From positions 1 to 64,000 of the forward strand of contig SLTJ01000046.1 of the NCBI GenBank assembly GCA_004347685.1: a DNA stretch of 64,000 bases, written 5' to 3'. The notes beneath the pieces were generated by a model. It was given only the letters and a program-made list of their open reading frames with translations, was not told the DNA's origin and ran no database searches. A program made the translations under genes and the position numbers. Below, piece after piece: positions 9,813 to 18,846 of this stretch. The DNA comes from Clostridia bacterium. Lineage in GTDB: Bacteria > Bacillota > DSM-521 > Neomoorellales > SLTJ01. Numbering within the stretch: the first letter of the stretch is position 1; every line of letters begins with the position of its first letter.

Positions 9813-10472
9813 TTGTTGACGGTGGAGGATCTAAGGACCGACCCGGAGGTAACCACTTATATCGCCAGGGGCAATGACTACCTGGGCGCCATGGGCTTTA
9901 CCGAGCATAGTCCCCGCCACCTGAACCTGGTGGCGAAGGAGGCGAGCCGTATTCTGGAGAGCCTGGGCTACCCTCACCGGGACTGCGAGCTGGCGGCCAT
10001 CGCCGGGTATCTGCACGATGTCGGCAATATGGTTAGCCGCCAGGATCACGGCCAGACTGGGGCCATGCTGGCCTACCAAATCCTGCACCGGCTGCAAATG
10101 GCCCCGGAGGAGATAGCCCTGGTTATTTCTGCCATCGGGAACCATGAAGAGGAATACGGCCATGCAGTGAACCACGTGGCTTCGGCCCTGATCTTGGCCG
10201 ACAAATCAGATGTCCACCGCTCGCGGGTGCGCAACCCGGATATCGGCTCCTTTGACATCCACGACCGGGTAAACTATGCGGTGGAGCAGTCGGCCCTGCG
10301 GATAGAGCCAGAGCAAAAGCTCATTACCATGGAACTGATCATTAACAGTGAGATCAGCACGGTCATGGAGTATTTTGAGATTTTCTTGACGCGGATGATC
10401 ATGTGCCGCCGCGCCGCGGCCTTCCTGGGCTGCCATTTCAGCCTGGTGATCAACGGGGCCAAGCTTCTCTAA
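9813..10472 (+). CDS. HD-domain phosphohydrolase
   Basis: A 219-residue protein with an HD metal-dependent phosphohydrolase domain: His in FTEHSPRH, the HD pair in IAGYLHDVGN and further metal ligands in GNHEEEYG and ILADKSDVHRSR. The substrate is unknown; such domains cleave nucleotides or cyclic dinucleotides. The TTG at 9813 follows AGGAGGAAT. It lies between yajC and secD; a perfect promoter after it means secDF can be expressed apart from it. Confidence 0.8.
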   Translation: MLTVEDLRTDPEVTTYIARGNDYLGAMGFTEHSPRHLNLVAKEASRILESLGYPHRDCELAAIAGYLHDVGNMVSRQDHGQTGAMLAYQILHRLQMAPEEIALVISAIGNHEEEYGHAVNHVASALILADKSDVHRSRVRNPDIGSFDIHDRVNYAVEQSALRIEPEQKLITMELIINSEISTVMEYFEIFLTRMIMCRRAAAFLGCHFSLVINGAKLL

Positions 10473-10497
10473 GAGGCTGCTTGCAATAGCCTTCCAG

Positions 10498-10526
10498 TTG
10501 ACATGGGGTGGGAATGGTTCTATAAT
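10498..10526 (+). promoter_or_regulatory. Consensus sigma-A promoter of secDF
   Basis: TTGACA at 10498-10503 and TATAAT at 10521-10526 are separated by exactly 17 bp, a full match to the sigma-A consensus. It lies in the gap between the HD gene and secD and would drive secD-secF at a high rate. Confidence 0.9.
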
Positions 10527-10554
10527 GGCGTTGTTGACTGAGGGAGGGTAATCC

Positions 10555-11895
10555 TTGCGCAAGAATAAGCTGTGGCAGTTTATCGTTATCGCGATTCTGA
10601 TTGTAGCCGTCGGCTACGCGGGCTTTGGCCCCTTGATGGGCTTGCTGAACTATGGTCTGGACCTGCGGGGCGGGGTCCATGTGGTGCTGCAGGCGAAACC
10701 CGCTACCGGGCAGGCGATAAGCGACGAGGATATGTCGCACCTGCAGGCCGTCATGCGTCAGCGCGTGGACCAGCTCGGAGTAAGCGAGCCGGTCCTCCAG
10801 CGTGAGGGCAAGGATCGGTTGATAGTGGAGTTGGCCGGGGTAAAGGATCCCGACCAGGCGGTGGAGCTCATTGGCAAGACGGCTATGCTGGAGTTCCGCA
10901 CCATTGACGGCAAGGTGGTCCTTACCGGGCGAGACCTAGTGGATGCCAAACCGTCGCGGGATACGGTAAAGAATGAGCCCATTGTCAACCTGGAGTTCAA
11001 CACCGAGGGAGCGCGCAAGTTCGGCCAGATCACTTCCCAGTTGGTGCAGCAGTACCCGGAGGTTAACGGCCAGCGGGATCCACGGCGCAACATCGCCATT
11101 TACCTGGATAACGAGCTTCTCACCGCTCCTTACGTCAAAGATTCAATCACCGACGGCCGGGCCCAGATCGAAGGCGGGTTTGCCACCTTTGACGAGGCGG
11201 CGGGTATCGCTGCTCTGCTGCGCGGTGGCGCCCTGCCGGTAAACGTGGAGATTATGGAAAAGCGCACAGTAGGGCCCAGCCTCGGACAGGACTCCCTGCA
11301 AAAGAGCGCGGTGGCTGTAATGGTGGGCTTGATAGCCATCGGGCTGTTCATGATCTTGTACTATCGCTTGCTGGGAGTCATCGCCGACCTTTCCCTGGTA
11401 GTATATGCGTTGATACTGCTGGCAGCCCTGGCCGGCCTGCATGCCACCCTCACTTTACCCGGGATAGCGGGCCTGGTGCTGTCGGTAGGTATGGCCGTGG
11501 ACGCGAATATAATCATTTATGAGCGGATTAGGGATGAATTGCGGCACGGCAAGAGTTTTCGCGCCGCGGTGGAAAGTGGATTTCGGCGCGCGTTTTGGAC
11601 CATATTTGATTCCAACTTGACTACTTTGATTGCAGGTGCAGTGCTCTATTATTTGGGTACCGGGCCCATCCGCGGCTTTGCGGTTACCCTGAGCCTCGGC
11701 ATTGTAGTCAGCATGTTTACCGCTATCGTCCTGACCCGGTGGCTGGTGCGCCTGGTGGTAGGTGTTGACGTTCTCCGCAGTGCGGCGCTTTTAGGCGTTT
11801 CCCTCCCTGCCGCTTCTCCAGCCGGCCCGACTGGAGCTCAAGGGAGCGAAAAGCCGCGGCCGTCAGCCGTACATGGCAGACCACGTAAAGCATAG
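10555..11895 (+). CDS. secD: Protein translocase subunit SecD
   Basis: A 446-residue membrane protein using the proton gradient to help pull exported proteins. One N-terminal helix is followed by the GLDLRGGVHVVL motif, the periplasmic P1 domain, and five more helices from about residue 250 containing GMAVDANIIIYERIRDEL and DSNLTTLIAG. The last 40 or so residues are a proline- and glycine-rich basic tail without family similarity that I recognise. TTG start behind GAGGGAGGG; its own perfect promoter. Confidence 0.96.
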   Translation: MRKNKLWQFIVIAILIVAVGYAGFGPLMGLLNYGLDLRGGVHVVLQAKPATGQAISDEDMSHLQAVMRQRVDQLGVSEPVLQREGKDRLIVELAGVKDPDQAVELIGKTAMLEFRTIDGKVVLTGRDLVDAKPSRDTVKNEPIVNLEFNTEGARKFGQITSQLVQQYPEVNGQRDPRRNIAIYLDNELLTAPYVKDSITDGRAQIEGGFATFDEAAGIAALLRGGALPVNVEIMEKRTVGPSLGQDSLQKSAVAVMVGLIAIGLFMILYYRLLGVIADLSLVVYALILLAALAGLHATLTLPGIAGLVLSVGMAVDANIIIYERIRDELRHGKSFRAAVESGFRRAFWTIFDSNLTTLIAGAVLYYLGTGPIRGFAVTLSLGIVVSMFTAIVLTRWLVRLVVGVDVLRSAALLGVSLPAASPAGPTGAQGSEKPRPSAVHGRPRKA

Positions 11896-11915
11896 AACAG
11901 CAAAGGGGATCTCAT

Positions 11916-12821
11916 ATGTCACTCCCGATTTACGAGCGCAACATTAACTTTGTCGGTTACCGGCGGCTGTGGTACCTGATTTCGCTCCTGGTTATCGTGC
12001 CCGGGATGATTGCTTTGGCCCTGCATGGGTTAAACTTAGGCATTGATTTCACCGGGGGTAATCTCCTCCAGGTAAAGTTCGCCAAAGAGGTAGAGATTGT
12101 CCAGGTGAGGGGGGTCATGGAGGACCTGCACTTGGGGCGGATGGTGCAGCAGGCCGGCGTAGGTGAATTCCTTATCCGCACGCCGGAATTGAGCGAGCAG
12201 GATAACGCCAGGTTGCGGACCACCCTCCAGGAGAAAATCGGGACCATGGAGGTTCTACGCAATGAAAAGGTAGGAGCTGTGGTTGGCAAGGAGCTTACCC
12301 ATAACGCGTATCTAGCTCTGGCCATTGCTTCCGTGCTGATGCTCATTTATATCACGGTGCGCTTCGAATACCGTTTCGCGCTGGCGGCAATCATAGCCTT
12401 ACTCCATGATGTCCTTGTCACCCTAGGCTTTTTTGCCCTTTTCAGGATAGAGGTGGACAGCGCCTTCGTAGCAGCCCTTTTGACCATTATTGGTTATTCC
12501 ATCAACGATACCATCGTCATTTTTGACCGCATCCGTGAAAATCTAGGCTTGCTGCGGAAAGAACCCATCCAGGAAGTGGTCAATCGCAGCATCTGCCAAA
12601 CCCTGGTGCGCTCGATCGCTACTGTTTCCACGGTGATTATGGCCCTGGTAGCCCTTATGGTTCTAGGGGGGGAGACGACAAAGGTTTTTGCCCTGGCCAT
12701 GCTCGTAGGAACCGTCTGCGGTTGCTATTCTTCCATCTTTAATGCCAGCCCATTGTGGGTAGATCTTACGAACCTGACGCAAAAGAAAAGGTTGTCACCG
12801 GCGCGGGCTACCGCCCGTTAG
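11916..12821 (+). CDS. secF: Protein translocase subunit SecF
   Basis: A 301-residue partner of SecD with the N-terminal GIDFTGGNLLQV motif, a short extracellular domain and five C-terminal helices holding YSINDTIVIFDRIREN and the RSIATVSTVI segment. It follows secD by 20 bases and is closed by the hairpin at 12834. Confidence 0.97.
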   Translation: MSLPIYERNINFVGYRRLWYLISLLVIVPGMIALALHGLNLGIDFTGGNLLQVKFAKEVEIVQVRGVMEDLHLGRMVQQAGVGEFLIRTPELSEQDNARLRTTLQEKIGTMEVLRNEKVGAVVGKELTHNAYLALAIASVLMLIYITVRFEYRFALAAIIALLHDVLVTLGFFALFRIEVDSAFVAALLTIIGYSINDTIVIFDRIRENLGLLRKEPIQEVVNRSICQTLVRSIATVSTVIMALVALMVLGGETTKVFALAMLVGTVCGCYSSIFNASPLWVDLTNLTQKKRLSPARATAR

Positions 12822-12833
12822 GGTAAGATCGGC

Positions 12834-12867
12834 CCTCCTTGGGGAAAATCATCCCAAGGAGGTTTTT
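12834..12867 (+). terminator. Terminator hairpin whose 3' arm is the next gene's SD
   Basis: CCTCCTTGGG (12834-12843) pairs perfectly with CCCAAGGAGG (12853-12862), followed by TTTTTATT. It ends the secDF transcript. The 3' arm also contains AAGGAGG, 8 bases before the ATG at 12871, so folding would hide that ribosome site. Confidence 0.85.
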
Positions 12868-12870
12868 ATT

Positions 12871-13299
12871 ATGCTCCTGGCCCTTCTCGTCGGTTTTTGG
12901 CTGCCGGCCGGTCTGGCCGCGATTATTTTCGCCGGCGTACGTGGGTTTCTACTCAATCTCGGCGGTTTGCTGCTGCTGGGCAGGCTGGCCGGGATACCGG
13001 CCACAGCCTTGGTACCAGTGGTAATCCTGGGCCTGGCCGTAGCCCTCGGCGTCCAGCAGGTTCCCGAAGCTGGGTCGCCCCTCCCCAAAGCTGCCGCTTA
13101 TGGTTTCCTGCTGGCGGCGGTGGTGGCGGCTCTCCTGGCCCGGCCGACCGCCGGCCTGCTAACTCTAGCCGGGGCGGAGTCCGTGGTCTTCCTGGCCAGC
13201 CCCAGGCGCCAGTTAATGCGGTACCTGTATGCCACCATGTCCTTGCTGCTGGCCGGACTGGTGGCAAATTTCTGGGTGTGGCGCCTTATTTTTTTCTGA
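12871..13299 (+). CDS. Unknown polytopic membrane protein
   Basis: A 142-residue, almost wholly hydrophobic protein with about four or five membrane segments and very few charges; I do not recognise the family. The ATG follows AAGGAGG, which is part of the terminator stem before it. A start further upstream is unlikely. It ends 25 bases before the glycosyltransferase gene, so the two may be co-transcribed. Any role in envelope biology is only suggested by that neighbour. Confidence 0.65.
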   Translation: MLLALLVGFWLPAGLAAIIFAGVRGFLLNLGGLLLLGRLAGIPATALVPVVILGLAVALGVQQVPEAGSPLPKAAAYGFLLAAVVAALLARPTAGLLTLAGAESVVFLASPRRQLMRYLYATMSLLLAGLVANFWVWRLIFF

Positions 13300-13324
13300 C
13301 CGGTTAGCATGGAGGTCTCTCCCA

Positions 13325-14470
13325 ATGCGTATCGCCATGTTTACCGATAGTTATTACCCGTATCTGAGCGGTGTGGTGCGCTCGGTGGAAACTTTTACCC
13401 AAGAATTGACCCGGCTGGGGCACCAGGTATTTATTTTCGCTCCCTTGTACCCGGGAGTGAAGACCGAACCGGGTATCTTTCGTTTCTTCTCGCTCCCAGC
13501 GCCCACCAAGGCCGGCTTTTCCCTGGCTGTGCCTTTTTCCCCCGGTCTGGGCCGCTTCTTACGCCAGTTAAATGTTGATATAATCCACTGCCACTCACCC
13601 TTTTTACTGGGGCAGGCCGGCAACTGGTGGGGACGCCGGCTCGGGCTGCCGGTAGTGTTTACTTACCATACCCTTTATGACCAGTACGTTCACTACGTTC
13701 CTCTCCCTTCTTTTGTTACCCGTCCGCTAGTCGTGAGCTGGGCCAGGGCCTTCTGCAACTCCTGCCAACTGGTGGTGGCTCCTACTCCCATCGTCAAGGC
13801 CCGCCTCCAGGCCCAGGGCGTTAAAACGCCGGTGCTGGCCATACCTACCGGCATTGACCTGGAGGAGTTTACCGACCCGGAGCCGAAGTGGCTGCGGGCC
13901 GGCCTGCGGCTGGCACCTGAGACTAAGATCGTTCTCTCTGTAGCCCGCTTTTCCCGGGAAAAGAACCTGGGGTTTCTGCTGCGGACCTTTGCGCGTATCA
14001 GGCAGCTATACCCGCAAGTACACCTGGTACTGGTCGGCATCGGGTCCCCGGCGGGTCTGGCCAGGCTGGCCCGCAGGCTAGGCGTTGCCGCCGCGGTAAC
14101 CCTGGTGGGCCGGAAACTGCCGCGAGCAGAGCTGGCTAAGTATTATGCCGGCAGTGATGTCTTTCTCTACACTTCCGTCACCGAAACCCAGGGGATAATT
14201 ATCGGCGAGGCCCAGGCTGCAGGTCTGCCGGTGGTGGCAGTAAAGGCCTTTGGGGTAGGGGATATGGTAGGTGACGGCGTAGACGGCTGGTTGACCAGCC
14301 TGGAGGCCGAAGCCCTGGCCGCAAGGGTGGCGGGACTGCTGCAAAACGAGGCCTTGAGGCTGGAAATGGGGCAGCGGGCCAAGCAATCGGCCCGGAAGAT
14401 AGCCGCGGACAGGATGGCCGGAGAATTGGCCGCAGCTTACGGGCGTCTCCTAAGACCGGAAGGCTGTTGA
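13325..14470 (+). CDS. GT4-family glycosyltransferase
   Basis: A 381-residue GT-B enzyme. The N-terminal domain starts MRIAMFTDSYYPYLSGVVRSVETF, as in diacylglycerol glucosyltransferases and related mannosyltransferases. The C-terminal nucleotide-sugar domain carries LSVARFSREKN, LVGIGSP and the ETQGIIIGEAQAAGLPVVAV motif with the conserved acidic residues. It acts on the cytosolic side of the membrane. The acceptor is not certain; a lipid anchor is likely from the family. The ATG at 13325 with GGAGGT upstream is preferred over the open frame from 13229. Confidence 0.85.
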   Translation: MRIAMFTDSYYPYLSGVVRSVETFTQELTRLGHQVFIFAPLYPGVKTEPGIFRFFSLPAPTKAGFSLAVPFSPGLGRFLRQLNVDIIHCHSPFLLGQAGNWWGRRLGLPVVFTYHTLYDQYVHYVPLPSFVTRPLVVSWARAFCNSCQLVVAPTPIVKARLQAQGVKTPVLAIPTGIDLEEFTDPEPKWLRAGLRLAPETKIVLSVARFSREKNLGFLLRTFARIRQLYPQVHLVLVGIGSPAGLARLARRLGVAAAVTLVGRKLPRAELAKYYAGSDVFLYTSVTETQGIIIGEAQAAGLPVVAVKAFGVGDMVGDGVDGWLTSLEAEALAARVAGLLQNEALRLEMGQRAKQSARKIAADRMAGELAAAYGRLLRPEGC

Positions 14471-14624
14471 AAAACCTCGCTTCGCACCATGCTTATTTTA
14501 GCCCGGCCTGAGTTCGGCAACACTTACCTGGAGGGACGCATCCGTAACCGCCAGGTAGCGCTCTGGAATAATATATGGGTGATTTGGCAGGGGGCTGACC
14601 CTGCGAGCTGGAGGGAGGGTTATT
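14471..14624 (+). other. Leader region of the cation efflux gene
   Basis: The 154 bases before the efflux gene contain a hairpin GCAGGG (14587-14592)/CCCTGC (14599-14604) and inverted ACCTGG..CCAGGT around 14527-14554. A metal riboswitch would fit the position, but I could not match the known NiCo or manganese riboswitch cores. Confidence 0.3.
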
Positions 14625-15554
14625 ATGGGCCGGAGTGAGACCGCGGCCCGCTGGTCCATTATCAGCAATAGTTGCCTGGTCGCGGGCAAACTGGCGGCGG
14701 GGACAAGTGCCGGGTCGGTGAGCATTATTTCCGAGGCACTGCACTCTGGCCTGGATCTGGCCGCGGCCCTGATCGCCTTTTTCTCCATCCGGGCCGCCAG
14801 CCGGCCGGCCGATGAGATCCACCAGTACGGCCACGGCAAGATCGAGAATATCTCAGGGTCCATTGAGGCCGGACTGATCTTGCTGGCCGCGGTCTGGATC
14901 ATCTACGATGCCTTGACTAGCCTGGCCCTCGGTCCGGCTCCGGAAGCCCTCGGTTTAGGCATGCTGGTAATGGGCCTGTCCGCGGCGGTGAACTGGTATT
15001 TGTCGCGCTATTTGCTGCGGGTGGCCCGGAACGAAGAATCCATTGCTCTGGAGGCTGACGCCATGCACCTGCGGACCGATGTCTATACCTCAGCGGGCGT
15101 GGTTGTCGGCCTGGCCGTCATCTATTTGACCGGCTACCTGTTTCTTGACAGCCTGATAGCCCTGGCGGTAGCTGGCATGATCATTAAGGCCGGCATCACG
15201 TTGTTGCGGGAGGCGGCTTCACCACTGGTAGACGTCCGCCTGCCTGAAGGGGAAGAACAGGCCATCAGGGACATTATCCAGCAGCACGCCGGGCAGTACG
15301 TGGAATTCCACCGCCTGCGTACCCGCCGGGCCGGGCCGGTGCGCTACGTAGATCTGCACCTGGTTGTTCCCCATAACCTGCACGTGGACGAAGTACACCG
15401 GATATGCGAGGCCATTGAGAGGGAAGTGGAAGCCCGTTTCCCGGCCAGCCAGGTTCTCATTCACGTGGAGCCGTGCAGTACCTATTGTGAAATAGGGGAT
15501 GAATGTGCCGAACGCGGCAGGAATGACTTAGCCGGTGGAGAATATGACAGGTAA
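14625..15554 (+). CDS. Cation diffusion facilitator (divalent metal efflux)
   Basis: A 309-residue CDF transporter. Six membrane helices span residues about 13-190, with paired metal-site motifs SEALHSGLD (helix 2) and EADAMHLRTD (helix 5), then a cytosolic domain from about residue 205 with HLHVDEVHR. The last 25 residues carry three Cys (CSTYC, DEC), a possible extra metal site. Substrates of the family are Zn, Mn, Fe, Co, Ni or Cd; the sequence does not decide. Strong SD GGAGGGAGGG. Confidence 0.9.
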   Translation: MGRSETAARWSIISNSCLVAGKLAAGTSAGSVSIISEALHSGLDLAAALIAFFSIRAASRPADEIHQYGHGKIENISGSIEAGLILLAAVWIIYDALTSLALGPAPEALGLGMLVMGLSAAVNWYLSRYLLRVARNEESIALEADAMHLRTDVYTSAGVVVGLAVIYLTGYLFLDSLIALAVAGMIIKAGITLLREAASPLVDVRLPEGEEQAIRDIIQQHAGQYVEFHRLRTRRAGPVRYVDLHLVVPHNLHVDEVHRICEAIEREVEARFPASQVLIHVEPCSTYCEIGDECAERGRNDLAGGEYDR

Positions 15555-15574
15555 AAGCTGGTGAGGTGCCGGAT

Positions 15575-15889
15575 ATGCTGGTGTTGCTTTTCCTTGTGTT
15601 TGCCTTGTTGGTAGCCATTTTTGCCGTCCAAAATGCCGGTACGGTGGATCTTCATTTTCTTGGCTGGGACTTTCCGGGAATTTCCCTGGCTTACGTTATC
15701 CTGGCGTCTCTGATCGCCGGGGGGCTTTTAGTTTTTATTCTCACTCTGGGGCGCCGGTTACGGCTCAGGCGCCAGCTAAAGCTGCTGCTGGTCGAAAACG
15801 ACAATCTTGCCCGCGAATTGAACCGGCTGAAGCAGGCGTCCTGGGAGGATACCCAGCCATTACTGCCGGTCAAAGAGTATAGGGATTAG
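15575..15889 (+). CDS. LapA-domain (DUF1049) membrane protein
   Basis: A 104-residue protein with two membrane helices (about 2-20 and 37-60) with the VAIFAVQNAGTVDLHFLGWDF motif of LapA proteins and a C-terminal coiled-coil (LRRQLKLLLVENDNLARELNRLKQ). LapA works with LapB in envelope control in enterobacteria; in Firmicutes the role is unknown. ATG at 15575 with GTGAGGTG 7 bases upstream is preferred to GTG 15566. Confidence 0.85.
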   Translation: MLVLLFLVFALLVAIFAVQNAGTVDLHFLGWDFPGISLAYVILASLIAGGLLVFILTLGRRLRLRRQLKLLLVENDNLARELNRLKQASWEDTQPLLPVKEYRD

Positions 15890-15904
15890 GTAGGCCGGAA
15901 AATA

Positions 15905-18817
15905 GTGAAAAGATGCGACTGGACATACCAGGAACCGGATTACGGTGCGGTGGCCCGGCTGGCCACGGAACTAGGCCTATCCCCCGCCGCAGCCGAAGTG
16001 CTGGTGGCCCGGGGGATAAGGTCCGCGGAAGCAGCTCGCCAGATGCTGGGATGCGGGTTGGCGGACCTGAAATCGCCATGGGAGCTGCCTGAGATAGAAG
16101 AGGCCGTGGCGCGGGTGGCTGGCGCCCTGGCTTCCGGGGAAAAAATCCTGGTCTACGGCGACTATGACGTTGACGGCGTCACAGGCACGGCCATGCTGAC
16201 CGGCTTCCTCCGGCGTCTGGGCGGACAGGCCGGCTACTACATACCTGACCGCTTTGACGAAGGGTATGGCCTGCACGCTGAAGCCCTATCCCGGGCCAGG
16301 GAGGAGGGTTATTCCCTGGTGGTGACCGTAGATTGCGGCCTTACCGCCCTGGCCGAGGCTGAGGTCGCGCGGCAGCTTGGGATGGACCTGATCATCACCG
16401 ACCACCATCGCCGGCCGGAAGTGCTGCCCCAGGCCCGGGCCACCGTCTATGATCCGGCCTACCTCCTGGCCGGCGCCGGTGTCGCCTACAAGCTCGTGAC
16501 CGCTCTGGCCTGGACCCTGGACAATCCGGCCCTGGCCGAAGAATATCTGGAACTGGCCGCTCTGGCCACCCTGGCCGATGCCGTACCTCTGCTCGGCGAT
16601 AACCGCATCCTGGTGCGCCACGGTTTACCCGCCCTCGCGGCCACCTCCCGCGTGGGCCTCAAGGCCCTTTTTGAGGTTAGTGGTTTGCAGGAAAAGGAGA
16701 TGACGGTATCCAGGGTGCTGTTTCAACTGGCGCCCCGGCTAAACGCTGCCGGCCGTCTGCAGCATGCTGACCAGGCAGTGGAATTATTGTTGGCTGAATC
16801 AGTTCAGGCCGCCTGGGAGATTGCCGGGAGTTTGGATCAGCTTAACCGGCAACGCCAGGTGATAGAGGGCCGGATGTTACAAGAAGCCAAGCTGAGGGCC
16901 CAGGAGGCTGTGGCCAGCGGGCACCGGATTATCGTCCTGTCTTCCCCCCTCTGGCATGAGGGCGTGGTGGGGCTGGTGGCCGGGCGCCTGGCCCGGGCCC
17001 ATTCCCGCCCAGCCATTTTGCTGGTGGAAAGAGATGGCACCTGCCGCGGGTCTGGCCGCAGCCTCCCGGGAGTTGATCTGTACCAGGCTCTGCACGATAA
17101 TCAAGAGTTGCTGCTGGGCTATGGTGGACATGCCATGGCCTGCGGGCTCAGTGTCGCCAGTGACCACCTGCCGGCCCTGGTAGCAGCCCTCAACAGGTGG
17201 GCCGAGGCCCGGCCCTCAGATTCAGCCGCCTTACCAACCCTACCGGTAGCGGCAGAGTTGTTGTGGCCGCAATTGAACTGGCAATTGCTTAACGAGATAG
17301 ATAGTCTGCAGCCCTTTGGTGAAGGCAATCCCGAGCCGGTATTTGTCCTGCGCAACCTGCCGGTGGCCAGGGTAAGAAGGGTTGGCAGTGAGGGCGAGCA
17401 CCTGAAGTTGACCCTGCAATCAGAAGGGCAGCCGCTGTCGGCCATTGGTTTTAGTCTGGGAGAGATGGCCGCCGGCCTTAACCCCGGGATGACGGTAGAT
17501 GTGGCCGCCTCCCTCCAGCATGACCACTGGGACGGCCAGGATAGCCTGCAACTCCGCCTCCTGGACATAAACGTAGTTACCTCCCTGGCGGGGGATAACC
17601 TGGACGAAAGCATCGGCTTTTCGGCTGCCGACGTCCTGGCGGCCCTGGCTGGGAATCAGGTTGTTCTGGGATTACATGGCGCGGCCGCGGCTGCAATCAG
17701 GGGAAAGTTCCTGCAGCAGGCAATAGCCAGAGACGGCCGGGCGGTGCTGCTTTGCCCTTCGCGCCGGCAGGTCTGGCAACGCTATCAGCAATACCGGGCG
17801 CGGCTCCCCTGCCTGGTGGGTGACGGCTCCAGGAGCCACCGGCAGTCCCTCCTGATACTCGACAGGTTTGCCCGCGACGGCGGGCTTCTCATTGCCACCC
17901 CCTCTTTCTGGGAGCACCATCTCGGCGGCCGGCCAGCCGCCGTCACCTATGTTGACGGGATGGGGGAGGAAGACTTCGGCCTGGCCATGCTTGATCGCCT
18001 CCTGGGGCAGGGAGGGCCGACAGTGGTGGCGCCGGAACCGCACCTGATGCCTGCCGCCTCAGCCCGGGCCTCACGTTGGCCGGTCAGGGTAATGGGCTAT
18101 GAGAGAGCTGACGGCAAACTCGACCTGGTGACCGGCCAATCCCCGCCGCTAGCCGATATCGTCTCGTCAGGGCCGACCCTGGTTATTACCGGGAGCCTGA
18201 AGCAGACCAGAAAGGTAGTGGCCGGGTTACAGGCCTCTGGCCCGGATATCGCCACCCGGGTGCTGGAACTTAACCGGCCCCTCTGGTATACTTATCAAGA
18301 TAAGATTGTCCGGCAGTTCAACCAGGGGGTCTGGCAAACGATAGCGTCCCCGGCGTCGCTGGCCGAAGAACTTGACGGCCTGAAGGCCAGACAGGTGGTC
18401 TTCCTGGCCAGCCCCTTTAGCCATGCGGAGTTTATCCGGCAGGTGGCGGCCCTGGCCGGGGAAACGGCCAGCGTTTACTTTCCGGACTCCCAGGCCAGTC
18501 TGCGACATAATTGGGAGGTCTTGGAAAAAATGTGCCCAGACCGGGACGCCATTCGCAGGTTCTATCTGGCGCTTATCCAGAGGCCGGATGGGGATAAGAT
18601 GATCTCCGGGCAGATGCCTTACACCTGGAGAGCAATATCTGCCGTCCTGGAAGAGGTGGGGCTGATAGCCCTCGTTGCCGGCCGGTACCGGCTCACCGGC
18701 CGGCGGGAGAGGGTTGACCTAGCCTCCTCCTGGCGTCATAACGAGGCCCAGAGAGAGTGGCACTGGTTGCAAAAATGGCAGGGGGAGCTTAACCTGCCAC
18801 ATGGAATTGTAGTATAA
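15905..18817 (+). CDS. recJ: Single-stranded-DNA exonuclease RecJ, long form
   Basis: A 970-residue protein. The DHH phosphoesterase motifs lie in the first half: VYGDYDVDGVTG, TVDCGLTA, ITDHHRRPE, then DHHA1 (GGHAMACGLSV) and an OB-fold near residues 460-560. About 400 residues follow that exceed the Escherichia enzyme; they include HGAAAAAIRGKFLQQ and an LVITGSLKQTRK segment resembling a helicase-like fold without an obvious Walker motif. RecJ degrades single strands 5'-3' in repair. Extended RecJ proteins are usual in Firmicutes, though this is at the long end. Confidence 0.93.
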   Translation: MKRCDWTYQEPDYGAVARLATELGLSPAAAEVLVARGIRSAEAARQMLGCGLADLKSPWELPEIEEAVARVAGALASGEKILVYGDYDVDGVTGTAMLTGFLRRLGGQAGYYIPDRFDEGYGLHAEALSRAREEGYSLVVTVDCGLTALAEAEVARQLGMDLIITDHHRRPEVLPQARATVYDPAYLLAGAGVAYKLVTALAWTLDNPALAEEYLELAALATLADAVPLLGDNRILVRHGLPALAATSRVGLKALFEVSGLQEKEMTVSRVLFQLAPRLNAAGRLQHADQAVELLLAESVQAAWEIAGSLDQLNRQRQVIEGRMLQEAKLRAQEAVASGHRIIVLSSPLWHEGVVGLVAGRLARAHSRPAILLVERDGTCRGSGRSLPGVDLYQALHDNQELLLGYGGHAMACGLSVASDHLPALVAALNRWAEARPSDSAALPTLPVAAELLWPQLNWQLLNEIDSLQPFGEGNPEPVFVLRNLPVARVRRVGSEGEHLKLTLQSEGQPLSAIGFSLGEMAAGLNPGMTVDVAASLQHDHWDGQDSLQLRLLDINVVTSLAGDNLDESIGFSAADVLAALAGNQVVLGLHGAAAAAIRGKFLQQAIARDGRAVLLCPSRRQVWQRYQQYRARLPCLVGDGSRSHRQSLLILDRFARDGGLLIATPSFWEHHLGGRPAAVTYVDGMGEEDFGLAMLDRLLGQGGPTVVAPEPHLMPAASARASRWPVRVMGYERADGKLDLVTGQSPPLADIVSSGPTLVITGSLKQTRKVVAGLQASGPDIATRVLELNRPLWYTYQDKIVRQFNQGVWQTIASPASLAEELDGLKARQVVFLASPFSHAEFIRQVAALAGETASVYFPDSQASLRHNWEVLEKMCPDRDAIRRFYLALIQRPDGDKMISGQMPYTWRAISAVLEEVGLIALVAGRYRLTGRRERVDLASSWRHNEAQREWHWLQKWQGELNLPHGIVV

Positions 18818-18846
18818 TAGGGCTAACCAGAAGGGTGGTGAAGCAT

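Noticed and set aside
14510-14620. A NiCo or manganese riboswitch before the cation efflux gene
   Set aside because: Hairpins exist, but neither conserved core could be matched.
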